From the NCBI GenBank assembly GCA_963691705.1, contig OY829541.1:15308564-15372563 (forward strand): a stretch of DNA of 64,000 nucleotides. The letters are read 5' to 3'. The stretch comes from Viola odorata (Eukaryota; Streptophyta; Magnoliopsida; Malpighiales; Violaceae). Under the pieces are notes generated by a model. It did no database searches, was not told the origin of the DNA, and was given only the letters and a program-made list of their open reading frames with translations. The translations under genes and the position numbers were made by a program. Shown piece after piece: positions 1 through 12,184 of the stretch (positions are counted from its first letter, which is position 1; the number at the start of each line of letters is the position of its first letter).

Positions 1-293
1 GCATATCGTCGTATGACCAAGCAAATACATCCGCGTATTCCTTGAGGGAGATTATTCTCTCTCTTTGACTAGAGTTTAGGGTAGTTCCGATCTTAACAAT
101 TTTCCAATTTTCTTCGCTTGCCCCCAAGTTTATCTCTTCCAACTCCTCCTGATGAGGGATTATCTCTTTCTCTGAACTCTCGACTAAACGGGCCAATTCG
201 TGTGGGGCCTCACCTTCATTTTCAATTAGGGCGATAATTTCTTCACCGGTAAAGACATAGGGTATATCAAGACCAACCGAATTAACATATATC
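1..293 (-). pseudogene. Pol fragment just upstream of RT (exon 2)
   Basis: Reading from 293 down to 1 gives an uninterrupted frame that ends in KEYADVFAWSYDDM, the well-known linker directly before reverse transcriptase in plant Tat-type gypsy elements. About 25 codons earlier the KIVKIGTTL segment, also typical of this linker, is visible. The frame continues in phase from the protease exon only if bases 436-294 are removed. The RT domain itself is outside the window. This exon shows no stop, but the upstream gag-pro is disrupted, so the element as a whole is a relic. Confidence 0.8.
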
Positions 294-436
294 CTGAAAG
301 TAAAAATACGAACAGTAAGAGACGTTTGGAAAAAAGGCTTGCGTATATTTATTATCATAAAAAGGAACGTGAGTTCCTACAAAAGAGTTTGTCAAACTTG
401 AGAAAGTAAAAAACAAAGCATGCACAAAGAAATTAC
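294..436 (-). other. Candidate intron between protease and RT
   Basis: On the minus strand the protease frame ends at a TAA that forms part of a splice donor, TCTTC|GTAATTTC (donor G at 436). A pyrimidine-rich stretch ends in TTACTTTCAG (AG at 295-294). Removing these 143 bases joins two phase-2 halves of a serine codon and restores one open frame from protease to the RT linker. Ogre elements are known to carry a spliced intron at this place. Splicing itself is inferred. Confidence 0.72.
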
Positions 437-3161
437 GAAGAGACATCAGGAAGCATGGTGGCGGTCCAATTGTGCAAGGCCCGCCCAGACTTCTTTACGA
501 AAATGGCCAAGCCTTGAGATGATTCTTCTTCCCCGAGAGTGCAAATATAGGAATCCCGAGCTAAACCAACCATGGTCGAATTTGAGTTGACGATTTTGGC
601 CGCGAAGGGAAAAGTGGTTCTGATGGGAGGGATGCTCAAACTATAATAAGGTGCTGGACATCCAAATAACTTGGCTAATTGCCGCTCTTTCTTTTCTTTG
701 GAGACCGTAACGAAGTCGGCTTTGTTTGGTTGATACCCCAACCCAAAACGGTCTACGAAACTCTTAGGAGATGCTAGGCTTTTTACTCCCTGTAGCATTG
801 CTCCTAGCCTTTTCCCTAGCTGAGAATCATTCTTTGACATTACATTGGTGGCTAGCACAGTCTCCTCGGGAATCTTTGCTTTAGGGATGGCCGATCCTTC
901 TTCTATCCATTCTGCGTTCACAATTTCAAAAGCTTGGAATGAGCTCTCTAAGGTTTCGGTAGCTTCAATGAAAGGAACAAATGAGTGCTTTGCTAAAATC
1001 AATGCTTCCTCCGCTCTTATCATGATGAGGATGCCGTCCTTTACATACTTGATGCATTGATGTAAGGAAGAAGGCACGACCACTGCTGCATGGATCCAAG
1101 GTTGCCCCAAAAGTATGTTGTAGGCGGGTTGAATTTCCATGATTTGGAAGGTCAAGGTGAATGTGTGGGGTCCGATTACCATGTCCAAATCAAAAATCCT
1201 AATGATCTCTCGAACAGTTCGGTCGAAGGCTCGGGTCATCATCCCACTTGGCTTCAAAAGAGCCATGTCAATCGGTAATTACTCAAGGACGTGCTTGGGC
1301 ATGACATTCAACGTGGACCCATTATCGATCAAGGCCTTCGCTATGACGTGCCCCTTGCATTCTATAGTTATGTAGAAGGCCTTGTTATGACTTACCCCCG
1401 CGGGGTCTATTTCTCCTTCGGAGAAGGTGATGGTGCTCAAGGCTTGGATCCTCCCAATGAGGTTTTCCACCCCTTCAATGGTGATGTCCTTAGTTACGAA
1501 AGCCTCATTCAAGACTTTCAAAAGGGATTGATGATGAGGTTCTGATGTGAGGATTAATTCCATGATGGAGATGCGAGTCGGGGTCTTCTTCAATTGTTCG
1601 ATGACATTGAACTCGCTTCTCTTCATGATTTTCAGAAATTCAGCCGCCTGACCTTCGGTCACGGATTCATTCACCCCTTGCGTTTTCTCCACTACCTCTT
1701 CAGGAATCAATGGGCCCTTCCCCTTGGCTAGCCTTTGTTTCTCAACTTCCTCCAAAATGTAACACCGCCCGCTGCTAGTCATGCCTCCAACATTAAAGGT
1801 CTCGGCTGTTGGTGCAGCGAAGGGAGGAGTCGTGATGACCGTGTACCCGTAGTCGAATGGGACGGCGTGCAAGTCTTGGCTGGGAGTGTTCTGAGCGAAC
1901 TTGAAGACTAGCTTGAGTGGTGTTGTGACGGGAGTCTCGGTTTGGGCTACACATTTGAACGTGTATAGGGCAGGAGGCCCATCTCCAATAGCGCCTATTT
2001 CCTCTACTCTGCGGGTTTTCTTTTCAACTTGAATCACCCCGAAATCCACAAGTTGTTTCACTTTTTCCACACAAAATCCACATTTTTTAATCCCATGATC
2101 GCTTGCCCGTTGGCAAAATAAGCAAGTGATCAATCCCATTCCCGAGTGAGGTAGGTAGCCACTTCTAACTAATGCGGCAAAAAGTCTTTCTCTTGGCAAT
2201 CCTAATACGAGAGGGAATAGATCTTTGATTTCTTCTACCGAGATGGCGTTTGCCCCTCCGCTTCTGTGAGTGTGATTTGGGAGAGGGTTGGTGGTGGTGT
2301 TGGGTCCCTTGGTCATTCCCTCAAAGGAGACCCATCCGCTCTTGACCAATTGTTGTACCTTCATTTTGAAGGCGAAGCAATTCTCCATTGTGTGACCTGG
2401 AGTCCCCGTATGATATTCGCATTTCGCGTTGGGGTCGTACCATTTCGGGTAAGGAGGTAGCATAGGTTGGGGAGGAATCGGTACAATTTGGGCACTCGAC
2501 CCCAGTGTACTTCTCGAAATCCGAAACTTTGTACTTAGGAGGCAATACGATCCCTGGGACCATGCACATGTCAGCTGGGCCCATAGGGTCAAAGGGATCC
2601 ATTCCTTCAATGGCTCTGAGCCTTTCTTCTAGTAGGCTTAATCTGTCAATATTCAGCCTCTCTATGACGACTGCATTAGGACCAAAGGGTAGTAGTGGTT
2701 TTGACGTGAATGGTGGTTACGTCGGATTGACGAAAGGAGGACGAATTCCCGTAGGATCAGGGATCACGACTTGAGTAGAGTTGGCCTTGAGGAGGGCGAA
2801 GGCCTTGGGATTCGTGATGACTCAGACTTTGACCTTGGTCCAAAGTAAGGTTAACTAAAGAATGCTACAGAGTTGCAGCAGTTTCTCCACTTGTGTTAGC
2901 TACAGGGTTCGTGGTGAAAGGATCAATCCATTTCCATTGACCCCCAGGAACAGAAAATGATTGGGGTCCCGAGGATCCAGCGATGACGGATTGGGAGGGT
3001 CCTATCATTTGACTAGGATCAAAACTGGGTGGGAACTCACTAGTTGCTTCAACTCGCTCTTTTTCGGCCTGAGTGGCCCTCTCTGTAGTAACCCTGACTT
3101 GCTCTTCCAACTCTGCTATTCTAGCAGCCAACATATCTTATGTCTTGGCTTGTTCGGCCAT
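437..3161 (-). pseudogene. Ogre-like gag-protease, degenerate
   Basis: Gag starts at an ATG at 3161 and reads MAEQAKT, then a TAA, then a coiled-coil stretch (ARIAELEEQVRVTTERA). Further on, MDPFDPMGPADMCMVPG and KVSDFEKYTG (2602-2500) are the classical start of the gag core, but the core is deleted and the frame changes near 2490. The sequence resumes with the nucleocapsid-like CEYHTGTPGHTMENC (about 2415-2370) and a second Cys/His cluster near 2130. Protease follows: LIDNGSTLNVMPKHVL holds the active-site D-N-G-S (family usual D-S/T-G). A TAA at 1281-1279 cuts the protease, after which the same frame continues with AYNILLGQPWIHAA and ends at the splice donor at 436. Polyprotein processing is family knowledge; this copy is dead. 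Confidence 0.85.
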
Positions 3162-3724
3162 TTTTCGCGTTTGAAGTCTAGTCACAGAGAGCCTTGGTAG
3201 AGTAGTTTTTCTTCAAGGAGCTATCGTTAACTTTAAAAAAATGGAAAAAAGGAATAAAAAGGTTAGTACAGGTGATGCAATCCCGAGGCATCCACGCTGC
3301 TTATTCACCCTTCCGGCCACACTTTCACTTAATACTTTTAGGACGAATGAGAAGCTGATACTTTGGTGAAGATATGAAGGAAACTCTTATTCATTCCAAC
3401 GATGTAATGCGATCTTGGATGCTATATTCGAAACCCTTGAGAGAAAAACCCGTGTGAGTGGCTAGTGTTTAACATGCTTGGAACTCTTCCTTCGTGATGT
3501 GTTTTATGAGTATATTCTTGACTTGAAGAATGAGGCCATCGTGCCAAGAGGTGTTGATAATCATTTGAGCAACGAGAGTTACATTTCTGATGAGCGAAGA
3601 CGATAAAACCCGGCTTGGAAGTACTTCGAGCAACATTCATAGTAGCTCTTTCTCACATACCGACATTCAATCTTAGAGGATGAATTTTAATTGATCTTAT
3701 GGCACTCTTTTAGCCATTTACACA

Positions 3725-5100
3725 TCTAAACCGGCCAAAACAAAAGAGTGTGCGATTGCAACCGAAAAGGCACAGTTATCCTTGTGTTTCTGATTTTTTT
3801 TTGTAAGAGATGCACCACCCAGAAAAATGTGAAATTTGGTATGGATAGACTTCAACCCATCATAAACATCTTTCATTTTTTAGCGGAGTGGAAACTCTGA
3901 GTCAATCGTATCGATATTGGCCAAAATAAAAGAGCGTGCAGCTGAAACCGAGGAGGAACAACTATCCTTGCATTATGAATTTTTTCGTGAGGAACGTGCC
4001 ACCCTGAAAATTCTGAAATTTAGTGTGGACATACCTCAGCCTGTTATCGACGTCTTTCATGTTTTGGCCGAGTGGAAAGTCTGAGTAAATCGCTTTGATA
4101 TTGGCCAAAATAAAAGAGTGCGCGGTTGGAACCGAAAAGATATAGCTATCCTCGCGTCTTCTAAATTTTTTGTTTATAAGAGATTCGCTCCCCAGAAAAA
4201 TCTGAAATTTGGTGTGGACAGACTTCAACCTGTTATCTACGTCTTTTATGTTTTAGCTGGGGGGAAACTCAGAGTAAATATCTTTGATATTGGCCAAAAC
4301 AAAATAACATGCGGCTAAAACCGAGAAGAAACATCTATCCTTGTCTTCTGAATTTTTTTTATGAGAGATGTACTGCCCATAAAAATCTAAAATTTAGTGT
4401 GGACAGACTTCAACCTTTTATCTACGTCTTTCGTGTTTTAACCGAGTGCAAAATCCGAATCAATTGCATTGATATTGGCCAAAATAAAAAAAAAGTGTGC
4501 GGCTGAAACCGAGAAGAAACAACTATCCTTGCATTCTGAATATTTTTGTAAGAGATACACTGTCCAGAAAATTCTGAAATTTGGTGTGGGCATACCTTGA
4601 CCTGTCATCAACGTCTTTCATGTTTTAGCCGAATGGAAACTCCGAGTTAATCGCATCAATATTGGCCAAAACAAAAGAATTCGCAACCGAAACCGAAAAG
4701 ACACAGCTCTCCTCGCGTCTTCTGAATTTTTTCATGAGAGATGTGCTCCCCAGAAAAATCTGAAATCTGGTGTGGGCATACTTTGACCTGTCATCAATGT
4801 CTTTCATGTTTTAGCCGGGTGTAAAATCTGAGAAAATGGCATTGATATTGGCAAAAACAAAAGAGAGTGCGGCTGAAACTGAGACGAAACAACTATCATT
4901 TCACTCTGAATTTTTTGTGAGAGATGCGCTGCCTAGAAAAATCTAAAATTTCGTGTGGACAGACTTTGACCTATCATCAACGTCTATCATGTTTTAGCCG
5001 AGTGGAAACTCAGAGTCTATAGCATCGATATTGTCTAAAACAAAACAACGTGCGGCTGAAACTGAGAAGAAACAACTATCCTTGTCTTCTGAATTTTGGT
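3725..5100 (-). repeat. Tandem array, ~185-bp units, spacer of element A
   Basis: Eight diverged units, recognisable by TTGGCCAAAAYAAAAGAG near 3733, 3918, 4102, 4291, 4477, 4663, 4850 and 5034, each followed by an ACCGAGAAGAAACA-like block and a CTGAAATTTGGTGTGGACA-like block. The spacing is 184-189 bases. The array lies between ORF1 and gag. Element B carries the same family in inverted orientation. Short ORFs here are produced by the repeats and are not genes. Confidence 0.9.
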
Positions 5101-5427
5101 ATATATATTTTTCGTGTTTTCATTTCAAGGGTTAACTCTTTTTTTTGGGCTCTATAGGCGATTTATTTTTGGGGAGGGTTGTTTCGACCGTAGGCGATAT
5201 TCGTTTGATATCTTTTGGATGTGTGGAAGAAAGGACACGTTTCAGAATTATCCGAATAATTATGAACTTTGTCATTGATTTTTTTCGTCCAAAGGGTTAC
5301 AACCATTATAAGTCGGATTACCTATCTAGATCCACCCAAAAAGGCTAGTAGACCGAAGTCTAGGAACATTGTTACATGGGGTGAAAAGGAAAATCTAAGT
5401 AGCCGATGCACAATTGTTTTGAAGATG

Positions 5428-7155
5428 TCAACCTCGGAAGTCGGGATCCGCTTGCTCATTACAAAAAAAATTCCACGATGCAAGCTCTCCTTTTTGCATC
5501 ATTACTTCGGCTTCCAAAGCCGCCACTCGCACTCGTAATGCTCGATTTTCCTGGTCTTTCTTGTTGGCATGAGTGGTCAAAATCTTCATCACCGAATCCT
5601 TTTCTTTGATTATGGCGCTTGATGCTTCTTTCTTGTGGATTTCATTACCCAAACGCTCTTTGAAGTGATCGAAAGCCAACTTATGATTTGGCATGTGTAT
5701 GCGGATGTTATCTCTGTTGCGCCTCTCTAGCCCGTGCACCTTGAGCTCTAGGTTCATCTGTTTGGCTGCCAAATTCTCCCTTTCTTGCACCACTTGATTC
5801 CGTTCTTCCCCTACTGTCCGCAATTGTTCCAACAATTGTGCATGTGCTATATAACTGACCTATCCCCCGATGTGAGATTCGCCTCCTTCCTCCATGGGTC
5901 TTCTATTCACGGGATGAGGCAGAACCATGCTATTTACTCGGTTGCTCCTCCACTGTAGATATTCCTGGGTTGGTTGAGTGGGGATAACATATCTTTCGAG
6001 GCAAAAGGGCTTCTCCCATTCGAGTGCCACTCGACTAGAATTCTGAGATTTCGGCGTGTGTGGTAGCTCGGATTCCATCATGCCGAAGGTGGCGGGAATT
6101 ATTTGCATTATGCAAAATTGGCCTAAAACAAGAGCTGGACAATAAGGCACGCACTCTCGTGCCCCGATCAAAGGGAACCACATCGAGCCTTCGCAACTTA
6201 TTATAGGGTTGGCAGCGCGCAACCACTTAGCATGCCGGTTGAAGTCTTCTTCAGAAAGGTTCAAAAACCTATCAACCAAAATGTCCTTATTTTCCATCTT
6301 CCATCTGTTCTCGGCCATTGTTCTAATGATTTTGACCAAAGGGTTCGACCCTAGGTATTTTGAGGAGAACAGGGATTGATCTGGTGTCTGCTTAAAGTGA
6401 CTCATCAACTAAACTGTCAGCAATTGAGCGCAGCAGGTAAGCTTTCCTTTTCCCTTCCTTCTGCAAGTATCTAAGGCACAGAAGGTCTCTGCGGGGATGG
6501 CCGTAGTGGGATTGATGACATTTATGTCCATCTCGTAAAAGACGTTGGCTGCTTCGAATTCTATGTAGTCTTTCGCTTTAGGGAACAAGATGAACCTTGT
6601 TACGATGAAAGCCAAAATTCTCAAACGTTTGTCCCCTTGAGATGAGCGGAATTTTTTTACGATGTCCGACCAGCACCAAATGTGCTCCTTGTCTTTTAAG
6701 TGGTTCGTGATTCCTAGCCATTTATCGAGTCTTAGCTTGACACTAGGAGGCTCACAACGGGCATTCCGGTATACGACCGATATTCGAGGAGTGAAGCACA
6801 TTAATGCGGAGTATTCTTCCAACGCGGGAGTCATATCCAAACCTTCGCTGAAAGAGAAACATCGGTAGTAGGGGTCCCAGAATTTTAGGGTTTCCTGGAT
6901 GCAACCCCAATCAATCTTTATATCCATTAGTGTCAGAATTCTCCCATCAATACACCCAAATTGTGATTCTTCTTCTGTAGTAAACTCATTCCTTAGTTCC
7001 CTAATCCTAGCCATATCAAGCTCCACTACCTCCAGCCTGATCCTAGTTGTGATATCAGGAATGAAATCGGTTTTTAGCATGTCACCCTGTTCTAACTGAT
7101 CGTTGTAGCTTGAAATCCCGAAAGTACTAAGCGAAAGCATCGTAGGTGTTGCCAT
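5428..7155 (-). pseudogene. Ogre-type ORF1 (DUF7745-like), two nonsense codons
   Basis: A roughly 575-codon frame upstream of gag, starting at ATG 7155 (MATPTMLSLSTFGISSY). Conserved-looking blocks include LKFWDPYYRCFSF, PALEEYSALMCF, PAETFCALDTCRRKGKG and, after the first stop, VPYCPALVLGQF and QEYLQWRSNRVN. These resemble the plant protein family annotated as DUF7745, which I associate with Ogre ORF1. The C-terminal 130 residues are heptad-like and rich in E, K and Q (coiled coil). Two in-frame TAG codons (6411-6409 and 5862-5860) interrupt an otherwise continuous frame, so the copy is recently inactivated. The function of ORF1 is unknown; an accessory role in the element's life cycle is only a guess. 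Confidence 0.8.
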
Positions 7156-7455
7156 TTGAGTGAATAAACAGTGCGCGACCCTTTTCGGGAAATAAAATTC
7201 TTGTATTTGAAAAGATGAATGTGAGGACAATAAAAAATCGTAACATATAGATACATGGTATAAAAAAAAAATGCACGAACATGATGCATATGCTGGGGTG
7301 ACTCCAACTATTTCTAACTGGCTGAAAAAGTTCCTGAATGTTACCCTAAAAGGGGTCCCCTATAAATGGATACGAGAGCATTGACCTAATCATGACAAGG
7401 ATTCTGTGCGCTCAATCCATTTAAGGGTTCAACATCCGAGTTTGGGTGCACGACG

Positions 7456-8328
7456 GGTTTTTTTTTTTATGGGTTATAATGATGTGTCATCTGACATATC
7501 TCATGCCACATCGTCTAAAATCTGATGTGGCATACTAACCTGGCAAAACAAGTAGTTTAGTTCCCGATCGAAGTCTATATTGACATGATTTCGCAAATAT
7601 AAAGTTCCAAATAAGAAAAAAATAAGTATATGGTCCAAATTTTTGTGATGTCCGCAAATTTTTGTGCGGTGTTTAGCCAAAATTAGGAGATGATGGGATA
7701 ACCATGAGACTATTACATTTTGTATGTTGTTGGTGGAAAACCTATGTGGAACAGTAGCAAGAGTTCCGAAGACCTTAGTTGCTAAGGTTGGGATAATGAA
7801 GTTGGCATGTCAAAAGTGATCGACAATATCCTTCTTCCTCATGTATTTCTTGAGCAAGTTTGGATATGTGATTCATGTGACTAGGTTCCTCATTTTCTTT
7901 TATTGGCCAATTACTAGGTTCCTAAGTTTAGGTTATGTTTTGGATATTTTGTTATACTAAAGTTGGATGTGTATTTCTACCTGTGCAGCTCCACTTTGTT
8001 GAAATTGCTGTCTTTTTGTTGTTGCAGTACCGAGTTTTGCGATGGCACGCTATGATTCTCTAAACAATGTTCTTTATTCTAATCAACATGGTACCTATAC
8101 ACATGCGTCTCTTGGCAGAATTGTCATATAATACTTTGTGCTAAATATCTTCATTCTTGCAAACCTTTGTATAGATCTATTACATAGTTATAAACACGAA
8201 CTTGAAAGTGAAACATTACAATATAACAAATCACAAGTATGATTAGTTTGAGGGTAGAATATCACTTATCAACCTACAGATGCAATCAAACTAATTGATT
8301 CATTAGAATCATTCGACACGTCAGAAGA
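7456..8328. other. Intergenic, no gene seen
   Basis: AT-rich sequence between the truncated 5' end of element A and the 3' end of kinase pseudogene 1. A T-run at 7460-7470 marks the break from element A, followed by short inverted segments around GATGTGGCAT (7500-7535). I see no coding frame, RNA gene or transposon termini. Confidence 0.6.
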
Positions 8329-9409
8329 TTAATTTGTCTCTACTACATTTGGAATTTTGTCGGGATACAAGGTAGGTTTAGGAGGAATTTGTAGGTTTCT
8401 AGAATCTCCTTCAAGCATCTCCACTACTTTGTTCATCGAAGGTCAATTGTTGGGTTTCATTTGAATACACCATAGTCCCACGATAACCATCTTCTTCACA
8501 ATTATAGTTTCCTCCTCTGTGGTATTATCTCCAATTTCCATATCATTTCTGTTTGAGACCTGGTCATAGACCCAAGATGGGAAGTAAATTTGGCTGGAAT
8601 TTTCTATCAATGCATTCAAATTCCTCATTTTCCCTGCAATTTCCAGTAGCAACATCCCAAAGCTATAAACATCTGCTTTGTAGGACACGCGTCCAATGTT
8701 CTTGTAAAATAATTCTAGAGCCATGTATCCTATTGTCCCTCTCGCTGCGGTAAGAGACACAATGGTGTCTATCGTCGTTAGATACAGTTTCGCAAGCCCA
8801 AAGTCTGAAACTTTTGGGATGAAGCTCTCATCGAGAAGAATGTTGTGAGGTTTTATATCAAAGTGTAGTATTTGCATATCACAACCTTGATGCAAGTATT
8901 CAATCCCACGAGCCACTCCAAGAGAGATGTCGAAATTTTTTTCCCAACTTAAAGACACAAACCCTTACTTAGGAAAAATGTACTTATCAAGAGACCCATT
9001 AGGCATGAAATCGTAGACAAGAGCACGATTTGATCGCTCGACGCAATACCCAACTAGCTGAACCACATTAACATGGTGAATCCTCCCGATTGTGGCAACT
9101 TCATTCATAAAATCTTGCCCGTTTCTCACTTTGGATGACTTGCCCAAAATCTTGATTGCTGCAAGATTACCACTTCGGAGCTTCCCTTTATACACACAAC
9201 CAAAACCTCCTCCCCTAACTTGTCCTTAAAGCATTTTGTAATCTTCTTGATGTCCTTATAGGAATACCTTATCGGCATAAGATCGGCGTGATTTTGCAAG
9301 AATTCTTCAATTGAGTCATACGACGACAAATGCCTCCTTCGCCATTTATAGATCAAAAATGCAAAAATGCATGCACCACATAATATAAATTTTGCCCCAT
9401 GATACGTTA
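8329..9409 (-). pseudogene. LRK10L-type kinase pseudogene 1: TM + kinase exon
   Basis: Last exon of a receptor-like kinase. It opens after a 3' splice site (TGTATGTAG, AG at 9411-9410) with a hydrophobic segment ILCGACIFAFLIYKW followed by RRRH (membrane anchor). The kinase core follows: a frameshift in the glycine loop near 9210, then AAIKIL (Lys), [14 protein letters not shown] (catalytic loop; F before D makes it non-RD), SDFGLAKL (DFG) and [11 protein letters not shown], where the usual A-P-E is A-L-E. Nonsense codons occur at 8967-8965 (TAA) and in MKPNN* near 8444 (R to TGA). The same frame then continues through VVEMLEGD to a natural stop at 8331-8329. Known relatives are membrane kinases of the LRK10L/PR5K-like type. 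This copy cannot make a complete kinase. Confidence 0.9.
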
Positions 9410-9431
9410 CTACATACAAATTTAAACACTA

Positions 9432-9436
9432 GTAAG
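9432..9436. repeat. Target site duplication GTAAG (left)
   Basis: GTAAG directly before the TGTTGATACCCG LTR start. The same five bases follow the 3' LTR end at 17510-17514, which fixes the borders of element B. Confidence 0.88.
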
Positions 9437-9968
9437 TGTTGATACCCGAATTTTGACGCTAGCACATTCAATCACCTGCAAAATAGTCCCGGACGAGCTT
9501 TTTCGACACTTTGTCAAAATAAATGCGTTTAGAGAGTTGAACTCAAAATTTGGGTCGCATCATTTCGATCGTCATATTTTTCTCTACAACGCAGTTACCT
9601 TCGTTTGAATTTTTCACCAGTTTCATCGCAACAGTTAGATCGAGCCCATATTAATTATTAAATAGTTTTTCTTCCTTCCCTTTTGATCAACCATTGGATT
9701 GATTGACTATCGTCAGTTAACCATCCAACGGTCACCTAATTAAACGACATAGCCATTCCTTTTTTTCTTTTCACGCAAGTTTTCTCTTCTCCCAAATCCA
9801 AAGCCCCGTCACTGCTTCTAGAAGCTAGCCGCGTCACTACTTCCAGAAGCTGGCCTTGTCATCACGCCCAAGCCGCTCCCATGTGCAGCCTTCGTTCTCC
9901 ACCGTACAAAGCCGAAACAGCCTCGTCATCAAACTTGTTCACCACACAAAATCACCCAAGACCTAGCC

Positions 9969-9976
9969 TATAAATA
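9969..9976 (+). promoter_or_regulatory. LTR TATA box
   Basis: TATAAATA in the 5' LTR of element B, about 530 bp from the LTR start. Transcription would begin roughly 30 bp downstream and read through the element. Confidence 0.55.
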
Positions 9977-10679
9977 CGTTGCTATCACCACTCTAAACCC
10001 TACGGGTTGACACACCCTCTCATCACCAACAGAAGCCAAGCAAAAGGAAAGCAAACACTGTAATTTTTGAGCTTTCTCTCTCTAGCTTCTCTCTTTTAAT
10101 TTTCATTTCTTAACTTTAATCACATTATCAATTGCTCAAATCTATTTTAAATGCTTTATTTTCAAGTTATAATCACTCATCTTGCTTCAATTTAAATACC
10201 TACTGCTTGGTTTAATTAATTGCCAATTTTTGGTGTTAATGCGTATATATATTCAAGTGTTAAATTACTCCTCGTTTGTGGTTGAAATTGCTTGATTTCT
10301 GTTGGGTTGAACTCGCCTCTAGAGCTTGTTGCGTTTCTGTATGTTTTTTTCGTACATTCATGGTGACCGGCTGCCTTCCTTGTCGCCGGCGCAAGGAAGA
10401 AGAAGAACAGTAGCAGCTATGCTGCTTTGTTCTTGAAGAGAAGGTGACGGGGTCCCTTCTTTCTTTTTCTTTTTAACCCTGATGGGCTTTGGCTTAAGCC
10501 AAGCCCATCTGTCCCTTTCTGTTCCCTTTTTCTTTCATTTTATTTATGGGCCTAGGAATTATTCCTGGCCCATTTTAATTAAAAATCAGCATGTGGGTCT
10601 AACCCAAATAATTCTTCGTCAACTATTCGAGTCACTTTTTGATGTTATTTTATTTCTTGCTCGTATGCAATATTTAATT

Positions 10680-11100
10680 TAATTCATATGCCATGTTTAA
10701 TTAATTGTTTATTTACTTGTTTAAATTTAAAAGCATGTTTATTGTTTTGCTTTGTTTAATTTTCATATGCCATGATTTAAATGTTTATGCTTCCTTTAAA
10801 TGTTCGTATGCCATCTTTAATTAAATGCTCATATGCCGTATTTAAATTAATTATTCGTATGTTCCTATTTCGTAATTATGCCATGTTTAAATTATATTAA
10901 TATTCGTATGCTTATTTTATTATTATGCCATGTTCAAATTATGTTAATGATCCGTATGCTTTTTTTATTATTATTATCATGCCATGTTAAAATCATATTA
11001 ATATTTCGTATGCCTTTTTTATGCCACATTTTAAATCATATGAAATGTCCGTATTTCTTTTTTTCGTAATTTTTGCCATGTTAATTATTTACCAATGCTC
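10680..11100 (+). repeat. Degenerate AT-rich tandem repeat inside the LTR
   Basis: Some eight to ten loosely repeated blocks built from TATGCCATGTTTAAATTA and TTCGTATG separated by variable AT-rich DNA, roughly 30-60 bp each. Probably replication-slippage products within the transcribed part of the LTR. Confidence 0.7.
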
Positions 11101-12162
11101 GTAGGCTCACTTGCAATAAATAACGATTTGTTTAAATTATTTCGTCATGATTGATTAATTACTTGCTTGTTTAAAGTTAATTAAATGTTCATTTTACTTG
11201 TTCATTATTTATTTTTAATCGAACTATCGCTAATACTTTCATTTTATAAGGTAGATCAAGATCACGCAACGCAAGTACGCCCTTCTAAGCCTCTTTTATT
11301 TATTCAAAGTTTTCCAAAAATATTATTCGTATGCACGTTATATAAAAATGTTAAAAAACTCGTATCATAATTGTCCGCTTGATATTTAAAACTGTTAGAA
11401 AATAAAATCAACACACATGTTTATGTGTTTACATCACTTGCTTTTATCCCATGAAATTAATTGTTTTGCATTGATATATGAGCATGGTGGCTTCGATCCC
11501 ACACGGTTATTTGCAATCATTAAAATGGTACGATGTTTAGTTTTATCCATGATAGGATCACGTAGTAATTAAATTAATCATGCATGGCCCGATGATGATA
11601 AAGAGGGCTCTCGCTTTAGTAAAAAATACCAACGATTAATCAGTCCCGACCAGAAATGATTAATCAGTCCCTACAGTCCCGATCAGAAATAACAAAACAC
11701 TAAAGTAGTGAATACCTCTGAGGGCCCATGGACAACTGGAAGGTGGCCCAATCTTCGTAACAGGATTTCGGTTGACACTTTGCGATCATTTACTCCGTAA
11801 ATGATTGAAAAGTGGCGTGTTTCCGTACGCGGGATCAGACGACACTTTCCGGTTACTTACTCATTTTCATGTGAAAAATGTTTTCCAAACACTCTTTATA
11901 AACCGGTAACCTCTTCAAGGATGTGACTCGGGTGCCTAACACCTTCCCGAGTCCATAATACGACCTCGAACCTTCGTTCTTTATTTTAGACCAATTGTGC
12001 CTTAGTTTTTATTTTTTTATGCCATGAGATATAGGTTCCCTAAACCTTAGAAAATAGGGTGGCGACTTCATTGCATGTTGCGAGCCGTCCTTTTACGCCG
12101 AGCATCGTAAGGTCTCAAATTCATCGTATACTCGCTAATTTTTTTATTTTTCGAGTGCGACA

Positions 12163-12184
12163 GTTTGGCGACTTCACTGGGGAC
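12163..12184 (+). promoter_or_regulatory. Primer binding site of element B
   Basis: GTTTGGCGACTTCACTGGGG immediately after the LTR-terminal CA. The TGGCGACT...CTGGGG pattern is that of the tRNA-primed PBS reported for Ogre-type elements (I recall tRNA-Arg; not checked). Confidence 0.65.

Larger units (their letters stand above)
1..7455 (-). mobile_element. Ogre-like Ty3/gypsy element A, partial
   Basis: A minus-strand LTR retrotransposon whose 3' part lies beyond base 1. Reading down in coordinate it contains a leader (7455-7156), ORF1 (7155-5428), a spacer with ~185-bp tandem repeats, gag-pro (3161-437), a 143-base intron-like gap and the segment before RT (293-1). ORF1 upstream of gag and an intron between protease and RT are hallmarks of Ogre/Tat elements (family knowledge). 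The leader matches that of element B (12350-12700) in inverted orientation. Similarity stops near 7455, so the 5' LTR is missing and this copy is 5'-truncated. Several in-frame stops and a gag deletion make it non-functional. Confidence 0.85.
9437..12162 (+). repeat. 5' LTR of element B
   Basis: Starts TGTTGATACCCG and ends GTGCGACA. A TATA box lies at 9969-9976. The downstream part (10680-11100) is a degenerate AT-rich repeat. The length of 2726 bp is long for an LTR but fits Ogre-type elements. No protein-coding frame is credible inside; ORFs there are low-complexity. Confidence 0.87.

Noticed and set aside
8443..9195. Reading the 8443-8958 and 8965-9195 ORFs as two separate genes
   Set aside because: They are one kinase frame broken by a nonsense codon at 8967-8965.
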